In this document: positions 32,600 to 45,504 of the stretch, in pieces | How the letters are laid out: the number at the start of each line of letters is the position of its first letter | Position numbering within the stretch: position 1 is the stretch's first letter | Assembly (NCBI GenBank): GCA_037903475.1 | Contig: JBAJFG010000358.1 | Span: 780,664-844,663 of the forward strand | Source of the DNA: Ancylostoma caninum | Taxonomy: Eukaryota > Nematoda > Chromadorea > Rhabditida > Ancylostomatidae | Direction: 5' to 3' | DNA length: 64,000 nucleotides | Notes under the pieces: model-generated | Databases searched by the model: none | Seen by the model: only the letters and a program-made list of their open reading frames with translations | Told to the model about the DNA's origin: nothing | Translations under genes and position numbers: made by a program

Positions 32600-34920
32600 A
32601 TTTGACAGTTTGTACATCAGAGCTCCATGAAATGATCTTTTTGGAGCATACATAAGCACTGCCATATATGACGGCCGTCCTGAGAAGTATGAACACGAAG
32701 GTACCGGACATATTTACTGAATCTAAACTTTAGGCACCACTAAGGTTATCCGAGGTATTAATTTTTTCATTTTAAAGACTTCTCGAATACAATCGGTTGA
32801 ACGTACCTCCAAGCCAACAAATTTTTGATGAAAGAAAGAGGAACACCACGAGATCTACCGCGGCAACTTTCAGAACGTGATGGCAGCCAAAATGATGCCC
32901 TCACCGCTTCCCACTAATCTTTGACGGATTCATAACATAATTCACGGGGCTCATCTAATAACAACCCTTTGTGGTCCGTGTTATTGCCTACTGCCACAAA
33001 GCGATGACATTCAATAACAAATAGCAGCCAATCTGTTTGAGAAAATAGTAGAGATTTCATCTCCTCACAGTACCAACTCGCTCAGACGAACAAATTGATG
33101 AGATGGGTTGTCTTGCTACCTCTCCTCCTACCTTTCGTAGGAGCTTGGAAAGCGACGTAATGTTACAGATTATAGAAGCAAATGTTATAGAAGCGCATGA
33201 AACGAAAACAGAGGCAAACAGCTGGTGAAAACATTCGGAAATTCTGCAGTTTCTTCCACTCAAAAATAAAGAAGCAAAAACTGATTGGCCTTATAGAACC
33301 TGCCTCCTACTTAAGCAAGAGAGAATTCGTCTTCAAAGCGAATCTGTGAGAAGTCACGTTAACTTGGAAATGAAAACCAGATGCTCTGGGATGAGTCAGT
33401 TATTTTGGAGTTTATCTACCGGAAGAATGTCATTGACACGCTCTTAACCTCCTTTTCCAATGATTTCAGAGGAAAGTAAGGGGTGTGGTGTTAGTTACTA
33501 ATGGTTTCGTTGCGACAACGAATCTTCACTGCTTCCCCCCGCCCTCGCCCCCCGTATCAGAATCCGAATTGTTTGGTTTGTTCATCAAGGTCACAGTTTG
33601 TCTTGCTGATTCTCTCTGTGCAGGTTCCTTCCCTATCTATCAGGACCATTCTAGATGTGAATAACTTCCAGCAGCTGCCTCAGTAAGCTCTGTTGTTTGG
33701 GCGCATCCTAATGCAACTTGACTAATAACTGGTACTCGGTAAGCAGATGGAAAATTCCTCGGCGTTGTTTACGTACAAAGATTTAACAGGGTTGGATGCG
33801 TGAAAATTTTCAAGTTCAAAGTCGAGGAAACTTCTTTTTCAAAACATGGCCAGGAAATCTCTAGTTGTTTTCTAGAAATTCTATAATAAATTGATCAAAT
33901 GCATGGCCTCTTTCTCGGTTGTCTTCTTTCCCCCAAACGTCAGACAGTCCTCCTCTTGCCCTGGCAACGGAGTCCAAAAAGTCTTCTTTTTTTCCCATTT
34001 CGATTCCCTTATGGTTCCACTGAACCGTTGTTTCCGAACAGCTATGTACATACCCTCCACATCAACTTTTTTCAGTTCACCTTCGTTCCTTGCTTCAAAG
34101 GGTCTGCAGAGACAAAATTCCATTAGTCCTTTCCACTTTCCTTTGCAATTTTCCAGAAAATTTTCTTCAGCTGATGAAAAAGACTGCTGTAAGGGCATTC
34201 CCCGGCCAACTCAATTAGTGTCTGCACTTGTGCGCCCAATAAATTATTGGTTCCTGCAAAAAACGCTGTCCAAAAAAGGGCAGAACTCCCCGCAGTGTTT
34301 TCATCAGTGCTTTGTCGTCGTTTCCGATGGTGCGTCTTCTTGTTCTCCTTCTTTCGATCAACATCTCACGTTACGTATGGCCGTGAAGAGTCGATGGGCC
34401 GTTTACGATCGTCGGCGGCATGATCGCCCAGTTCCGACTGTTGCTTTCTCTCGTCGTTTTCACAAGACCACCATCAGAATCTCAAGGAAATTACGTTCTT
34501 ATGCTTGTTTCCTTACGTTCGTTGCACATCATTTTTCTGCGGTTTAGCCCCATTCGTCGGCACGCGTTCATCTTTGTGTTCCTTCGATTGGAACTGATTT
34601 CTGCCAATGTAAGTTTCCCACATTCTTCATGTAGAGCCGGGGGAAAATCTATCATACCTCGCTCCTTGCAGCAGAAAACAGCCCAGGCTACTCCGCTCTT
34701 TCTTCCACCTACAGATTAGCTGCTATCCAACAGAAACTTGATCTGCTCTAACAACAAACAACTACTTTCCATAGCAAATAAACATCGTTAATTCCGTTGA
34801 CAGATAATCCGTGGAAATTGAAGCAGGAAGCAGCGAACTTCACTCAGAAAACACTCAAAACTCTGGGAGGAACCGGTGAGATTTCGAAAATAGCGAAAAC
34901 CTCTAATATTACAATCTATG
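32600..34920. other. Intergenic; one coding-like minus-strand stretch
   Basis: No gene was recognised. The minus strand about 34110-33881 has a good acceptor (TCTCTGCAG) followed by a charged open frame (RPFEARNEGELKKVDVEG onward) to a stop. The opposite strand is also open, and no partner exon was found, so this is only a candidate exon. Confidence 0.3.
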
Positions 34921-34922
34921 TA

Positions 34923-35473
34923 CAGTACCGGCCAAAATTATATAGCCTTTTGAAATTTCCTGCATAACTTTTGATGGAGTAAAACTTTGCATGGAAAGAA
35001 ACGAAAGTACTTTTTTATATGAACTTCTGGGTGCATCGCGACTGACTTAACATTGTAACTAAGGCAGAATGAGGTAATTTGGCAGAAATTCTTGCATTAT
35101 TTTACTGCTGGAATGAACTTGAGATTGCTTCGTATGCTTTGATCAGTGATCCGAAAGCACACGTTTTCATCCAAGTACGAGTCGAATATATTAAAAAGAG
35201 TTCAACTCTTCCAAAATGCGCCCCATAAGAAACATTCTATGATCTTTCGTAGATGCTGCAAAATTTCAGATTTTGACCTTTATAAATAATAATTTTTTTG
35301 AAGCGAACTAGTTAACAAAATGGTGCGATGTCATTCGTTTTCTATTACGTTTATTATTCTATTAGTGTCTACAACATTCATAAAAAATATTTGCTCCGGA
35401 ACTCTACTCTAAATGATATTATGAGGGAAATGGAATATCTATCCAAAAGGCTATATAATTTTGGCTAGTACTA
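34923..35473. mobile_element. 551 bp Tc1/mariner-type MITE
   Basis: The left end CAGTACCGGCCAAAATTATA plus TAGCCTTTTG is repeated inverted at the right end (CAAAAGGCTATAT then AATTTTGGCTAGTACTA), with about three differences over 30 bp. TA flanks both ends (34921-34922 and 35474-35475). The interior has no transposase. The CAGTACCGGCCAAAA start is typical of Tc1-like elements. Confidence 0.85.
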
Positions 35474-36117
35474 TACATGTGTTAGTTTGTGAAGTCGTTC
35501 AGTCATTGATTGCTCGCATCAGAAAAACATTGTTTAGTTAGGAAAGATGTCAAAACCTCCATCTGAATTACGCTAACATCTTCGCACCAAAGAATATCCC
35601 GCTTTTCACTTGATATTTCACTATTTCCTTAGAATTCACAATTTCCTTGCGTGATTTCATCGATTTTCCTTTGCTCCCTTTGTTTTTTTACTTTTTTAGC
35701 AAAGAAACTCTCTAGGCAATTTACATTGCCAGACTATGGAGTCGGGAGATTTCCTTAGGATATGGGCGCCTCTCTACATATTATCCTCCAGGATATTTCT
35801 TCTCAACATCAAGCTGTTTCTTCCTAACGGTTAATCACTTCCCATCAACTAATGTAAGTGATTTTCTGGTCTGGAGGAGCCTATGTGGCTATCACTACTG
35901 TCTTGTTCACGTATATTCGGCTACCACCTATTTATTCTATTCATACCTGGATCACGACTTATTTTTAAGAGAGCATTTGGTACCTGAGGCGAAATGTTGA
36001 AGGCAGCGCCTCACCTTTGGACCGATTTTGAGATTATAACATCAGAGCAATCGTCAGGCGACGCTGAACAAAGCGATCTACGTACTTCCTTACGAAATCA
36101 TTGAGAGTGCATTTTTT

Positions 36118-36326
36118 AACCCTTCCTTCCTAGAGAGTTTGAGGTGCCTGCTGCGACAGCTATCACAAGGAGTTGCGAACTTGCGGCGCGCCATGGCAGC
36201 ACTGATCTCGATCGCTGGCGTCTAACGTGTTGAAAGTGCAACTTTTTGTGAATTAATCCCACTATCACGAAGTACTTGTGGTAGCTGTCGCAACGAGCAC
36301 CTCGAACTCTCCAAGGACGAAGGGTT
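36118..36326. mobile_element. About 209 bp fold-back element
   Basis: About 50 bp at the left (AACCCTTCCTTCCTAGAGAG onward to TAGCTATCACAAG-like sequence) are mirrored on the right (CTTGTGGTAGCTGTCGCAAC to GAAGGGTT). Mismatches are few, so the whole unit can fold into a long hairpin with a loop of roughly 100 bp. There is no coding capacity. Confidence 0.75.
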
Positions 36327-36425
36327 CAAGAAAGCGTTTCTATAGGTATTTGTAGGGAAATATGTGCGCCACTTTGATCCGCCGCAACGAAAATAATCCA
36401 CTTATCTTTTTCTAAGCCATCATCG

Positions 36426-39400
36426 ATGAAACTCGCTCGACGATGCTGGGTGATAAGTGTCCGATACTTACATCCAGAAACGAGTACTATCTAGTTATGC
36501 TCCTCGAAGAACTAATTGCGCTTGCAGCAGTGTCCACTAGCGTCCGTTTCTTCTTAACAGTAGCACTCACAAGCGACTGTATTGGTTACCGGCTCAGCTT
36601 TTTCTCTGAAGACCCATTCACAGGCTAATCATCATATCCATGTTCTCATAGCGCTGCTACTTCTGATTGTATCAGTGGCGGCATTCATAGTCGAACCTTC
36701 CCACTCATTCAGTGTGGACGAGTTCACCGAGCAATCTTTCCACCCTGTCCGCCACTCGTCGGCAGTGGACAAGGGAGAGGTATAGTGACTTTTGTCTGTA
36801 GAACCCGTCCACTTGCCACAACATTTATCCGCCTTATGAGGCAATTGTTGCTAATGATATCGTTTTAGCGGTCATATATGTAGTTATTTGCCCTTGCTAT
36901 TTAGGGGAAAACAGCTGATGAGCGAAAATTAGCATGAGTGCTTCCTTCAAGTGTAAATTTCTACATGTCAGTCTCAGTTGGAAGGTGTTTTGAGTGGTTA
37001 AGCCTTTGCCGTCCTTACTACGCATTGTCGATCCTTCATCCAGCGAAGAACAACCACAGAATGACCGAGACACCTATCTAACACACGAAGCCTCGTGACT
37101 GATTTCCTCTTACAGCGAGCAAGTATAAATCAAGGACAAAGTGAGGACATAAATCAACGCTGAGTTTGGCGGGCTACTGTCCCGCACTGTAGTGATCACG
37201 GCCACAAACAGGTATTCTAATTCTGGTCAGCTGGCGAGGCTCCAGAGGAATTTGCGGGCTAACACCAGCCATAGCATGGCAAACATGCCTCAGCAAACAA
37301 TGTTCGCCCGTCTTCTGAGTCATCATGCAAACTCTTACTGAAAGAACTGTTGGCGGATGTGTTTCCCCTTGCAAGCACCCGCTATAAGGATATACTTCGC
37401 TACTGCTTCACTTATTTTAACCACATGCTCACACCGGCACACCGACTTTATTTCCTTTTTTTCGGTGGTCAGTAGAGACTTTCCGTCGTAAACATCGCCT
37501 GCGTGAGCCTAAAGCCTTTTCTTGAAGCTTTGCTCGCATCGTTAGCTTTTAAACCCCCCTTCGCCGTTTCCCCATCGCGAAGATCCACTTGCATGTGAGC
37601 TGGAGGCCTTGTGTAAATATTTGTGTTTTTATCACTACATTGATGCCATAAAACGTGGAATGCGTGTCCATCATGATCTTCTTCTCAAAGGGGATTTCGG
37701 TCTCTCCGAGAATTGGAGAATGTTCTTCACAGGTTGGTGCTCAATATTGTTCGTACTTTAGCATCATTCATTGTATCAGGATTCTTCCGGATTTGTATAA
37801 GAATTCATTGTACATATAAGGATAAGTTATATTGTCCCAAAAGCCATGGTAAGTTTGGCTCACATTATTCATTCACCCTGTGAAGAAAGGTTTTCATTCA
37901 AGAAATTCTTCACCTATGGCAAAATACTGCCCCTACATATGAGTAGCTAGGTAGCTAATAATAAATAAATAAGTAAATAAACTGAAGTTTCTCAAAGGCA
38001 CAACTCACAAGACCCCATTATAGAGTTTTGCAGCACCTAGATCAATCACCCGCTTCCTTGAGGATTAGCACTTAATATCTTATCTACTCGAGCTGATTAT
38101 CTAGACCTGTGTTCCTATGTTTGTAGCACAGAGAGTTTCGAACTATCTGCATTATTTGTAGTTCTCTAATTATTTCGTGGACAATATAATGTGCGGCGTT
38201 TCCTGCTAAATGTACTCAATACGAAAATTATCTCGAGAATGAAATAGTGTTCTTGATTCCGTTTTCAACCATTCTCTAAGTTGATCACCAGAGACCTGGG
38301 GTGAGATCCGTGAACGTTCGTGAGAAAGTAGCGACTTACCCGTCTTCCTAAAATGGAAGGCAAAAATAGGCACATCTTGAGCGAGCGACTCGACTGTCTA
38401 CGATGTAATGTAAGGGATGACAACCTACGTAAATCATAATTTGCTGGTGAAACTTCGTACACGAGATGAACGGGAAGGTTAGGTCCTTAAGGCAAGCGTT
38501 TATGATCGCGCCTTTAGTAATAGTGGTCCTCCGGGTATGAGAAAGTGACCATGGAGGGGAGTAATTCCAGCCCTTCGTGTTAGAGAGACTTGTTTTCCTG
38601 TTATGCATGGGCGTTTTATCGAGAAATCGCTGCATTCACGGAATAGAAGTGGAACTTCTGTCTTCATCCTCTGCTTTTTCTTTCTATCCGTTGAACGTAT
38701 GAACCCTCGGGTAACGGAAAATAAGTAAATGAACGAATCATTATAAATCCATTAAGTGTAGGCGCACTCTCTGCGTACGCCTAAACCCGTGCTTTCAACT
38801 TCACGAACAAGGCGCGCTCTGAGAAGAAGTTCTGTACACATCTGACTCCCTCCGTCGCTAGTTTTTAGCCACAACCACCATTCGATGGGCTCCTCAGTCA
38901 CACGATTATATGAATCATTATGTCAATGAGATGAGTTCTTAACAGTATGGCGCCTGGTTGTAATGCAAGGCTGCTATAGGACTTCGCATGTCAGCATTGA
39001 GTGATAGCGAGGCGTTGAAAACCTGTACACTGCATTTTTTGCATTCTCGTTTCCCGAAACCTGATCCCGGATCTGATCCAGGAGTTCTTCTTCGGCTGCA
39101 CTAGTTGTTCGCTGCAATGCGCTATTCACTCCTTCGGACCAGTTGCTATCTTCTCCACCTTTTTAATATGTTCTTTGTTTTAGATCGCTCCGGACTTATA
39201 GTACTAAAACTTCTTTTTACTTTGCTTTTGTGAACTCCTCCGGTTGTTTCCTAGTTTTTATTTCTCAAATCTTTTGCTGTGGTTACTTCTCATTTACTTT
39301 GAGACAGTCTTGCACATGTAAAATACAATAAATAGTTCTTCTTCTAATAGACATGTGGATATGAAGCCTCGAGGAACAAAAATTGAGTTTTCATATCCAC

Positions 39401-42400
39401 TTGTCTATCAAAGGGAGAAAAGAAAATGAAGCTCAGACAGGGATCAAATTTAAACAGTAAATAATTAATAAACTTAGATAAATACTATTTCAACCTTAAA
39501 CAACCTTAACCAGCTACTCTGTTTTACATTTTCAAACAAATATGTAGTCTTTGAGAAGCTCTTTTAAGATCTCTCAACACGTGGTGAAAAATAACTGTTT
39601 ACTGGAGAAGTTTTATGAGAACTGGTCCCCACTATGTCTTATGAAGAATATGCGGACACTACTCGCTTCAGAAACTTCTTCTTGCCGACCCTTCATCATA
39701 GTGATGTTTTCGTAGGAATCGCGACTAAAAAATTCCCTATTTTCAAATGTTGCATTCACGTTCACTTACATGCGTTATAAACTTGTATGCGTTGAAGTGC
39801 CTAACCTCAATGCCAATCGCCTTTCTAGAATTGCAAAAACTTACACTTAAACTGTGAACACGAAGAGCAACTGGTCTACATCGGTCGTTGTGCACGAACT
39901 CCGTGTCGCTTGAAAACTCCACTCAAGCTGTCTAGTGAAGTCCTCGAGTGAAGAGTTCATACTACAGTTTTGTACAGGGTGACAACAAAGTCTTTTGCCA
40001 AGGACTTTGTAGCAATTATTTCTTGCACTTTGCCGGGAAACCCATGACTTTGTACCTGACGTCTCGAATACATATGCAAAATTTCATAGTTCATAGCTTT
40101 ATTTGAGTCTTGTATGGTCTGCAAACATGAAACGAGGTAGAGGTGGAAATAGCCGCAAGTAGGGTCTCGGCGACATCTTCTCCAAAAACTTCTTTCAGTT
40201 GGCTCCCCAAATCACTACTTTTCTGCCCAGTACTCGAGAGGATAGAAGCTTCCTATCCTAGGAAGATTCGTACCTGAACTAGTTTTCTTGACGGAAAAGG
40301 TCGTCAGATTGGCACCCCAACTTTTTGTTAACAAAATTCACAAAACAAAGGGCAAAAGTGGGCAGAGCAAAATCTTAAAAGACATATCATTGAGCACATC
40401 TTATAAAAATAAGATGAAGATCTGACGAAAGTTTCTGTTCACGTTTTGGAAAAAAAAGTAGCAGAAGGTTGGTTCAGACCCCCCAATTTCTGATTCCACC
40501 AAAACGGTCAAATCTGTTTGATAATTAGCGTGCTCACTGGAACGAAGACATCTGAATCTCTGAGATGCAGTTCTTAGAACACAGGATCTGAGCTTACTCG
40601 TGCTGAGATACCAGCTTCCTTAGTTTAGATCGAACGAGAAAACGGGGTCATAAACGTTCAACCATCTTGCGGCCCTCGAGCGTTGCAGTTGCCGACGGTT
40701 TTGCCGACTTCACAGAGAGGCCAAAAGAGCTATCCAAAATCCAAGAAAGGATTCTCAAAGCGCATGAATTCTAATTAACCCACATAAACTTTCAGATTGT
40801 TAGCCAATCTACTCCCATTCTTATAATTTGTTATATTCGGCCAGAGACTTTGTTGTCACCCTGTATACGTAATGAAGAGTCGCAACACCGAAACTCATAC
40901 GCTACCTAAGCCATAAACTGGAACCAGGGCGGGTATGACCTTCACTTTCCTATGTAGCTGCTCCGAGAGATTTATGCTTGAGACAATCTAGTAGCTGATG
41001 GCACCTCGCCATTTCGGCCTTGAATAATTGCGAGGTTTTCCAGATAGGGTCAAATTAGGCAGTACACGAGTTTGTACATGTGCTTCCGATCATGCGTCGC
41101 AATATTTGGGAAGTCTCGGGGCTATTGTGGGAATTTTTGTGGAGCCTACGAAGTGAAGACCCAAAGACGGCAGACCTTTTCAGCAGAGTAGTCTTACTAA
41201 TGTATTTTTCGGTTTCCTGTCAACGTTTATCCGGCACGCTTGCCCCCGTTTCCAAAAAGACGCTGCCTACGAAGACCAGGTTTGTTGTTAAAAGCATTCT
41301 AGGAGTGATATCTGATACTCTGTAGTGCATCCGCACCTGTCCTGAAGCATTATAAAGGAGGTATGTGGTAGGGGTTTCTATATCGAAAAATCCTCGGAAC
41401 AACGATGTTTTCAAAGGCAGTTTCGTAGATTTGAAACTGTGGAACCCTGAAATACCCATCATGTTCGCTAGCCCTACGTGTTACACCACCCTGAGGTGGG
41501 ATCCATGAAAGGATCACAAGGCAAACCAACGAAGATTAATGGAATTGGTTACCGTATAGAATACAGAGTGCTATGAGCCTCCAGAAGCGAAGGTTGGCTT
41601 GTTAACCTGGTTTCGCCTGACTATGCATTCATAAATCCCAGCCCCGCTGGTTACTACTAGTAGAATCCTAACAGTTGGCTGCGCTCTGCTTGTAGCTGGT
41701 TCCTAATCAGACGCACCATCGTCTTATCGCTCACCGCACACACACAAAGACACACACGCACGTATTTGCTTCCTCCACTCGGCGATTGTGAGCACGGGGC
41801 CCCGGCGATGTACGCGGAGCCGCGGTCAGCAGTTCTGTCTCGGACCCCTTCCTCAGCCCACAAAGCCTACCGCTGTAATCATGCCATCTACACCGGTTCC
41901 GTTTAATATGCTAATTGTCCTAAGCTGCTCTGCACTGACCACTGTGCCCGCATGTATGTGTGTGTAATTTCGCGTTACTATAGTAACCCCCCACGCAGCG
42001 GGAGGATTGGCATGTTGCCAACAAAGAGCTCTGCCACTGATATCTGTTGCGAGACGGCCGCGATGTTGAAACGATGGTCCGTTAGCGGATATTTGAGTAC
42101 ACAAACACGGCGAGCTTCGTCTCTGCAGGTAGACACTAATATTTACATTGCTTTATCGATTTCCCCTCACCAAAACGCCACCCCACCATCATTATTTCCA
42201 GCCGGCTGTCACCCCCGATGTATCAGATGTCCGTGCGCGCGTGTGTGTTCACGCATGGACACACCAATCATATTTTTTCACCCTTTCCTATTTGCTCAGC
42301 GTTCCATTCAAAGCCCGGTGGCAATCGCCATGGTTGCGCTTATTTGCAGCTGCCCCCAGTGAACGGCTAAAGAGCGGGCTGGCGGCGATTGTTCGGCGGA

Positions 42401-45400
42401 GTTACGTCGCCGTCGGTCGCTTCGTATAGTTTAGCCTTGCGGCGTGTATGATAGATGTGTCATCTGCTGTGAAATGTGCCGGAACACACACATGCACACA
42501 CGTACGCCGCGCCGCCACCCGAATGTCATCGAAGTAATGCCAAGTGAAAATCGGCGCTTTCCCCCTGCAACAGGTGTTCTTGCTGGGGAAATGAATGCAT
42601 AAAAGCCTTTAGAAGCGGCATCAAAGGATGAATGACATCTCAATAAAACGATCAGTACGCTGGAGTCATCACAAGTAGTCACCGTCAGTTAAAGGCAGCA
42701 CTCACGGAAATTTTCGCTTCTGAAATGGGTCGCTTACCAGGTAGCCGGCAGCTCTACAATCGCAACAGTAAGTTGAACACCTTGAATGGCCACCTACCTG
42801 CGAAGATACTGCCGTGGACACATCTGCCGCTCTGGACATTAGCGTTCCGCCGCGCCAAGTGGCGGGACCCATCACGGAACACTCGTCCGCGCTGTGGACA
42901 CACATGAAATACCGCCATCTTTTTCTGTGTTTTTCACGTGTTTCACACTACTTCATCGTTGTCAATGAGTTCATCGTCTCTAAAAACCCGATATACCTCG
43001 GAATCTTCAACACAAAAATTTCCGTCAGTGCTGCCTTTAATGAGAAGTTTCCCTTGGGTGATTCCTGGTTCACTTTCCCATCTTTGTACCATTGTCCCAA
43101 CGAAGCCTCAATTTGCACCCTTGGGAAATGATGCTGCTGAGATGAGTACTGTTTAAACAATTTTTTCCACTAAAAACTTGACCACCGATAACTAATACGC
43201 CAAGGTAGCACTCTTGACACAGCAAATAATTTCATTAATGGTGTCAATTGGCGCATCGTTGGATTTTATGTCGCGAATAGCACATAATTCCGGAAGCATG
43301 TTTTTTGTCGAGCAACAAAAACCGATGAATGCCTTGGAGCAGCCCTACTCTTGTAGACTTCTCACTCTGCGGACATCAGCTCGGAAAAATTATCCTTTCG
43401 ATGCTGTTTCTGGGCCACGGCTCCTTTCTATTCCTCTGTCGTGGATCGAACACTATCTAGACATGCTTTTCTTCGCGGTTGCTCAAAACCTTCAATAGTT
43501 TAATGCCTCTGAAGATCCTGTTTGTTACATGGGTGTGGTGATGATTTCTTTTTCTGTTATGCGCGCACCCTTGAGGTGTATTGAATAAATAAAAATAAAT
43601 AAATGTTCGCGACTCCTATTTCTGGGTCCTTTTTCTCAGTTTCACTTTCCTTGCAGTGGATGCATGGTATGAGAAAACGGTGCGATGTCCACTGTCACGG
43701 GATTGGTGCATTCGAACAACTGTTCCGCGTCTGGTACCATTATGGGCTTACAAAATATAATGTACACAACAAATGTCTGGTACCATTATGGGCTTACAAA
43801 ATATAATGTACACAACACCTAGCGTAAGCGAAAGATGAATCGACACTGAGGGGCATATCAGGTATGCACCAATCACGCGACAACGGCGCCGCCCCTCATC
43901 CTTCACGATCCTCGTTTCCTGCAGTTTCAGTAGGAGTAAGTGGAATAATGCCCAAAAATGTGTATTTAACTAAGAATTCTTAAATGATGCTTGAAATGCT
44001 AGGAACGAGAGTGAGGTATTCCAAGTGCGGAATTCAAACCACTTCAAGTTATTTTTCCTGCATCCGTTAGTTCTAGAAGGCCACATAATCTTTCAATGAT
44101 GGACATCCGAAATATCCACCATTATTTAGGCCCACCCATTCGGCAATATTGCGCTTGCACGGAAATCAACTCCAGTCCCGGGCAATAAAGTGCCTACGTA
44201 GCGAACAGTTGATGACCTGCTTGTTGTCGGCAATGTTCTACTGCAAAGAAAAATTCATGCTATACAGCTGACAGAGGGTTTAAACAAAACATTATGGATA
44301 CTTTTGAGCAGACATCTCCGTTACCTGCTACTTCATTCCAATTTTTATAACTCTACAAAATCCTCAAAAATTTTCAGATCCAGAAAAATTCCAGCAACAT
44401 CCGGGGAGAGTTCGGTTGTCAGTGTGTGTTTAGCTGGCGACATCTGTTCTCACCAATGGGTGTCGATCACCGCGCGTGCGGTAATATCGTTGGTTCAATG
44501 ACAGATGCGACAGCGAAGGCGAGAGTGCACACTCTCGCACTAGGATAGAATAACTATCGCTAAGTACTGTAAATGATACTTCAGCAGGGTAGTGGACGCA
44601 CGTTCAGGGTTAATGGTGCCGCCCATCAATTAAAATCAACTTGATTTACGGAAAATTTGTTCCGCTCTGGTTTCGAAGAGCAGGAACACAGCGGCTTCCT
44701 TGCTGAACATTTCGTGTGTAATCGTGAATACCAATTACTACCGCGGAAAATTGCGCACCTGTGACAGGATCCATCGCCGAGATTACCCAGGGTAAACGCT
44801 TACACTGCAACAAAGTTACCCACAGTTAACACGAGCGTCAACATATTCAGCCTGGGTATTCTCAATGATTCGTTCAAGCCTCGTCTATACAAGTATTCTC
44901 CCTATCTAGAATAAGATTTACAGAATAATGGTTGAATTCTGGATTTCTTTATATTTTGCACTTCAGTGTAATTGCCAAGGTGTAGAGTCTCAGCTAACCG
45001 TGGGCTGGAATTTTAATAATAAGGTCTTGAGGAAATTATTTATTTTTATATTTGAAAAAAATAAATTAATCATAATTAGAACGGTAGTAGTAAAACTAAT
45101 GAGGTAAAAGAAATCTGCTGCAATTTTTTTCTACATTACATAAATGATTTTCTGAAATTTTACGACGGATTCTCTCCCCCCCCCCTTCTCCTAGCACATT
45201 TGCATCCGAATTCTCGTACTTTGAGCCAGGATGGCGCTATGCTGCCCAGTACTCCGATTGGTCAATACGATGGACTGGCCAATCGCAGAGCTCAGCAGCA
45301 CGGCCCTTTCCTGTTCAAAGTTCAACATTTGGAGGTACATCAGAATTTGCCCAGGAACGACTGTCACCTCTAGATAGTATGAGGCTTCAAGGAAACTGCA

Positions 45401-45484
45401 ACTACACATAAGCTGCACATCTTGTGAGCTCTCCTCCATTTGATTTTTTAGATCAGTTTACAGGGAACCTGTGGGATTGGGTAA
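36426..45484 (+). CDS. Putative single-pass membrane protein of unknown family, 6 exons
   Basis: Exons 36426-36449, 36624-36779, 37546-37732, 37780-37848, 45195-45334 and 45452-45484 total 609 nt with every junction in phase (202 aa, TAA). The start lies 9 nt after an acceptor (TTTTTCTAAG). Residues about 14-32 (VLIALLLLIVSVAAFIV) form one hydrophobic segment near the N-terminus, suggesting a type II membrane or secreted protein. The following region includes DAIKRGMRVHHDLLLKGDFG and a Cys-containing exon (FFRICIRIHCTYKDKLYC). AATAAA occurs at 45498-45503, 14 nt after the stop. Intron 4 would be 7.3 kb and holds TIR elements; joining exons 5-6 to the first four rests only on phase. I do not recognise the family. 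Confidence 0.42.
39347..39408. repeat. 62 bp hairpin
   Basis: ATAGACATGTGGATATGAA is mirrored by TTCATATCCACTTGTCTAT with a short loop; one mismatch. Confidence 0.75.
39975..40863. mobile_element. 889 bp TIR element (Tc1/mariner-like, non-coding)
   Basis: CAGGGTGACAACAAAGTCTT at the left end is answered by AGACTTTGTTGTCACCCTG at the right, and TA flanks both ends (39973-39974 and 40864-40865). No transposase frame is visible inside, so it is a non-autonomous copy. It lies in the proposed long intron of the 36426-45484 gene. Confidence 0.82.
41733..42520. other. GC-richer stretch with short CA runs, possible exon
   Basis: The base composition rises here (for example GGGGCCCCGG near 41798 and CGGCGGCG-type sequence near 42390). 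At 42063 an ATG opens MLKRWSVSGYLSTQTRRASS and reaches a CAG|GTAGAC donor at 42128, which looks like a first coding exon. I could not find its partner. It may be a promoter or 5' end of an unrecognised gene. Confidence 0.25.
42689..43040. mobile_element. 352 bp TIR element with TTAA ends
   Basis: TTAAAGGCAGCACTCACGGA plus AATTT at the left is mirrored by AAATTTCCGTCAGTGCTGCC plus TTTAA at the right (one mismatch in 25). TTAA sits at both tips. No transposase frame. The ends resemble, but are not identical to, those of the element at 21687-22101; a related CTGCCTTTAA end also occurs near 25990. Confidence 0.72.
43730..43817. repeat. 46 bp tandem duplication
   Basis: TCTGGTACCATTATGGGCTT and the following ACAAAATATAATGTACACAAC are repeated exactly with a period of 46 bp. 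No mismatch was seen, which implies a recent duplication. Confidence 0.9.
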
Positions 45485-45504
45485 ATAGTAATTAACCAAT
45501 AAAG

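Noticed and set aside
33891..34547. A 218-codon plus-strand ORF.
   Set aside because: Composition is rich in F, S and P with no domain, there are no supporting splice sites, and it overlaps a more protein-like minus-strand frame.
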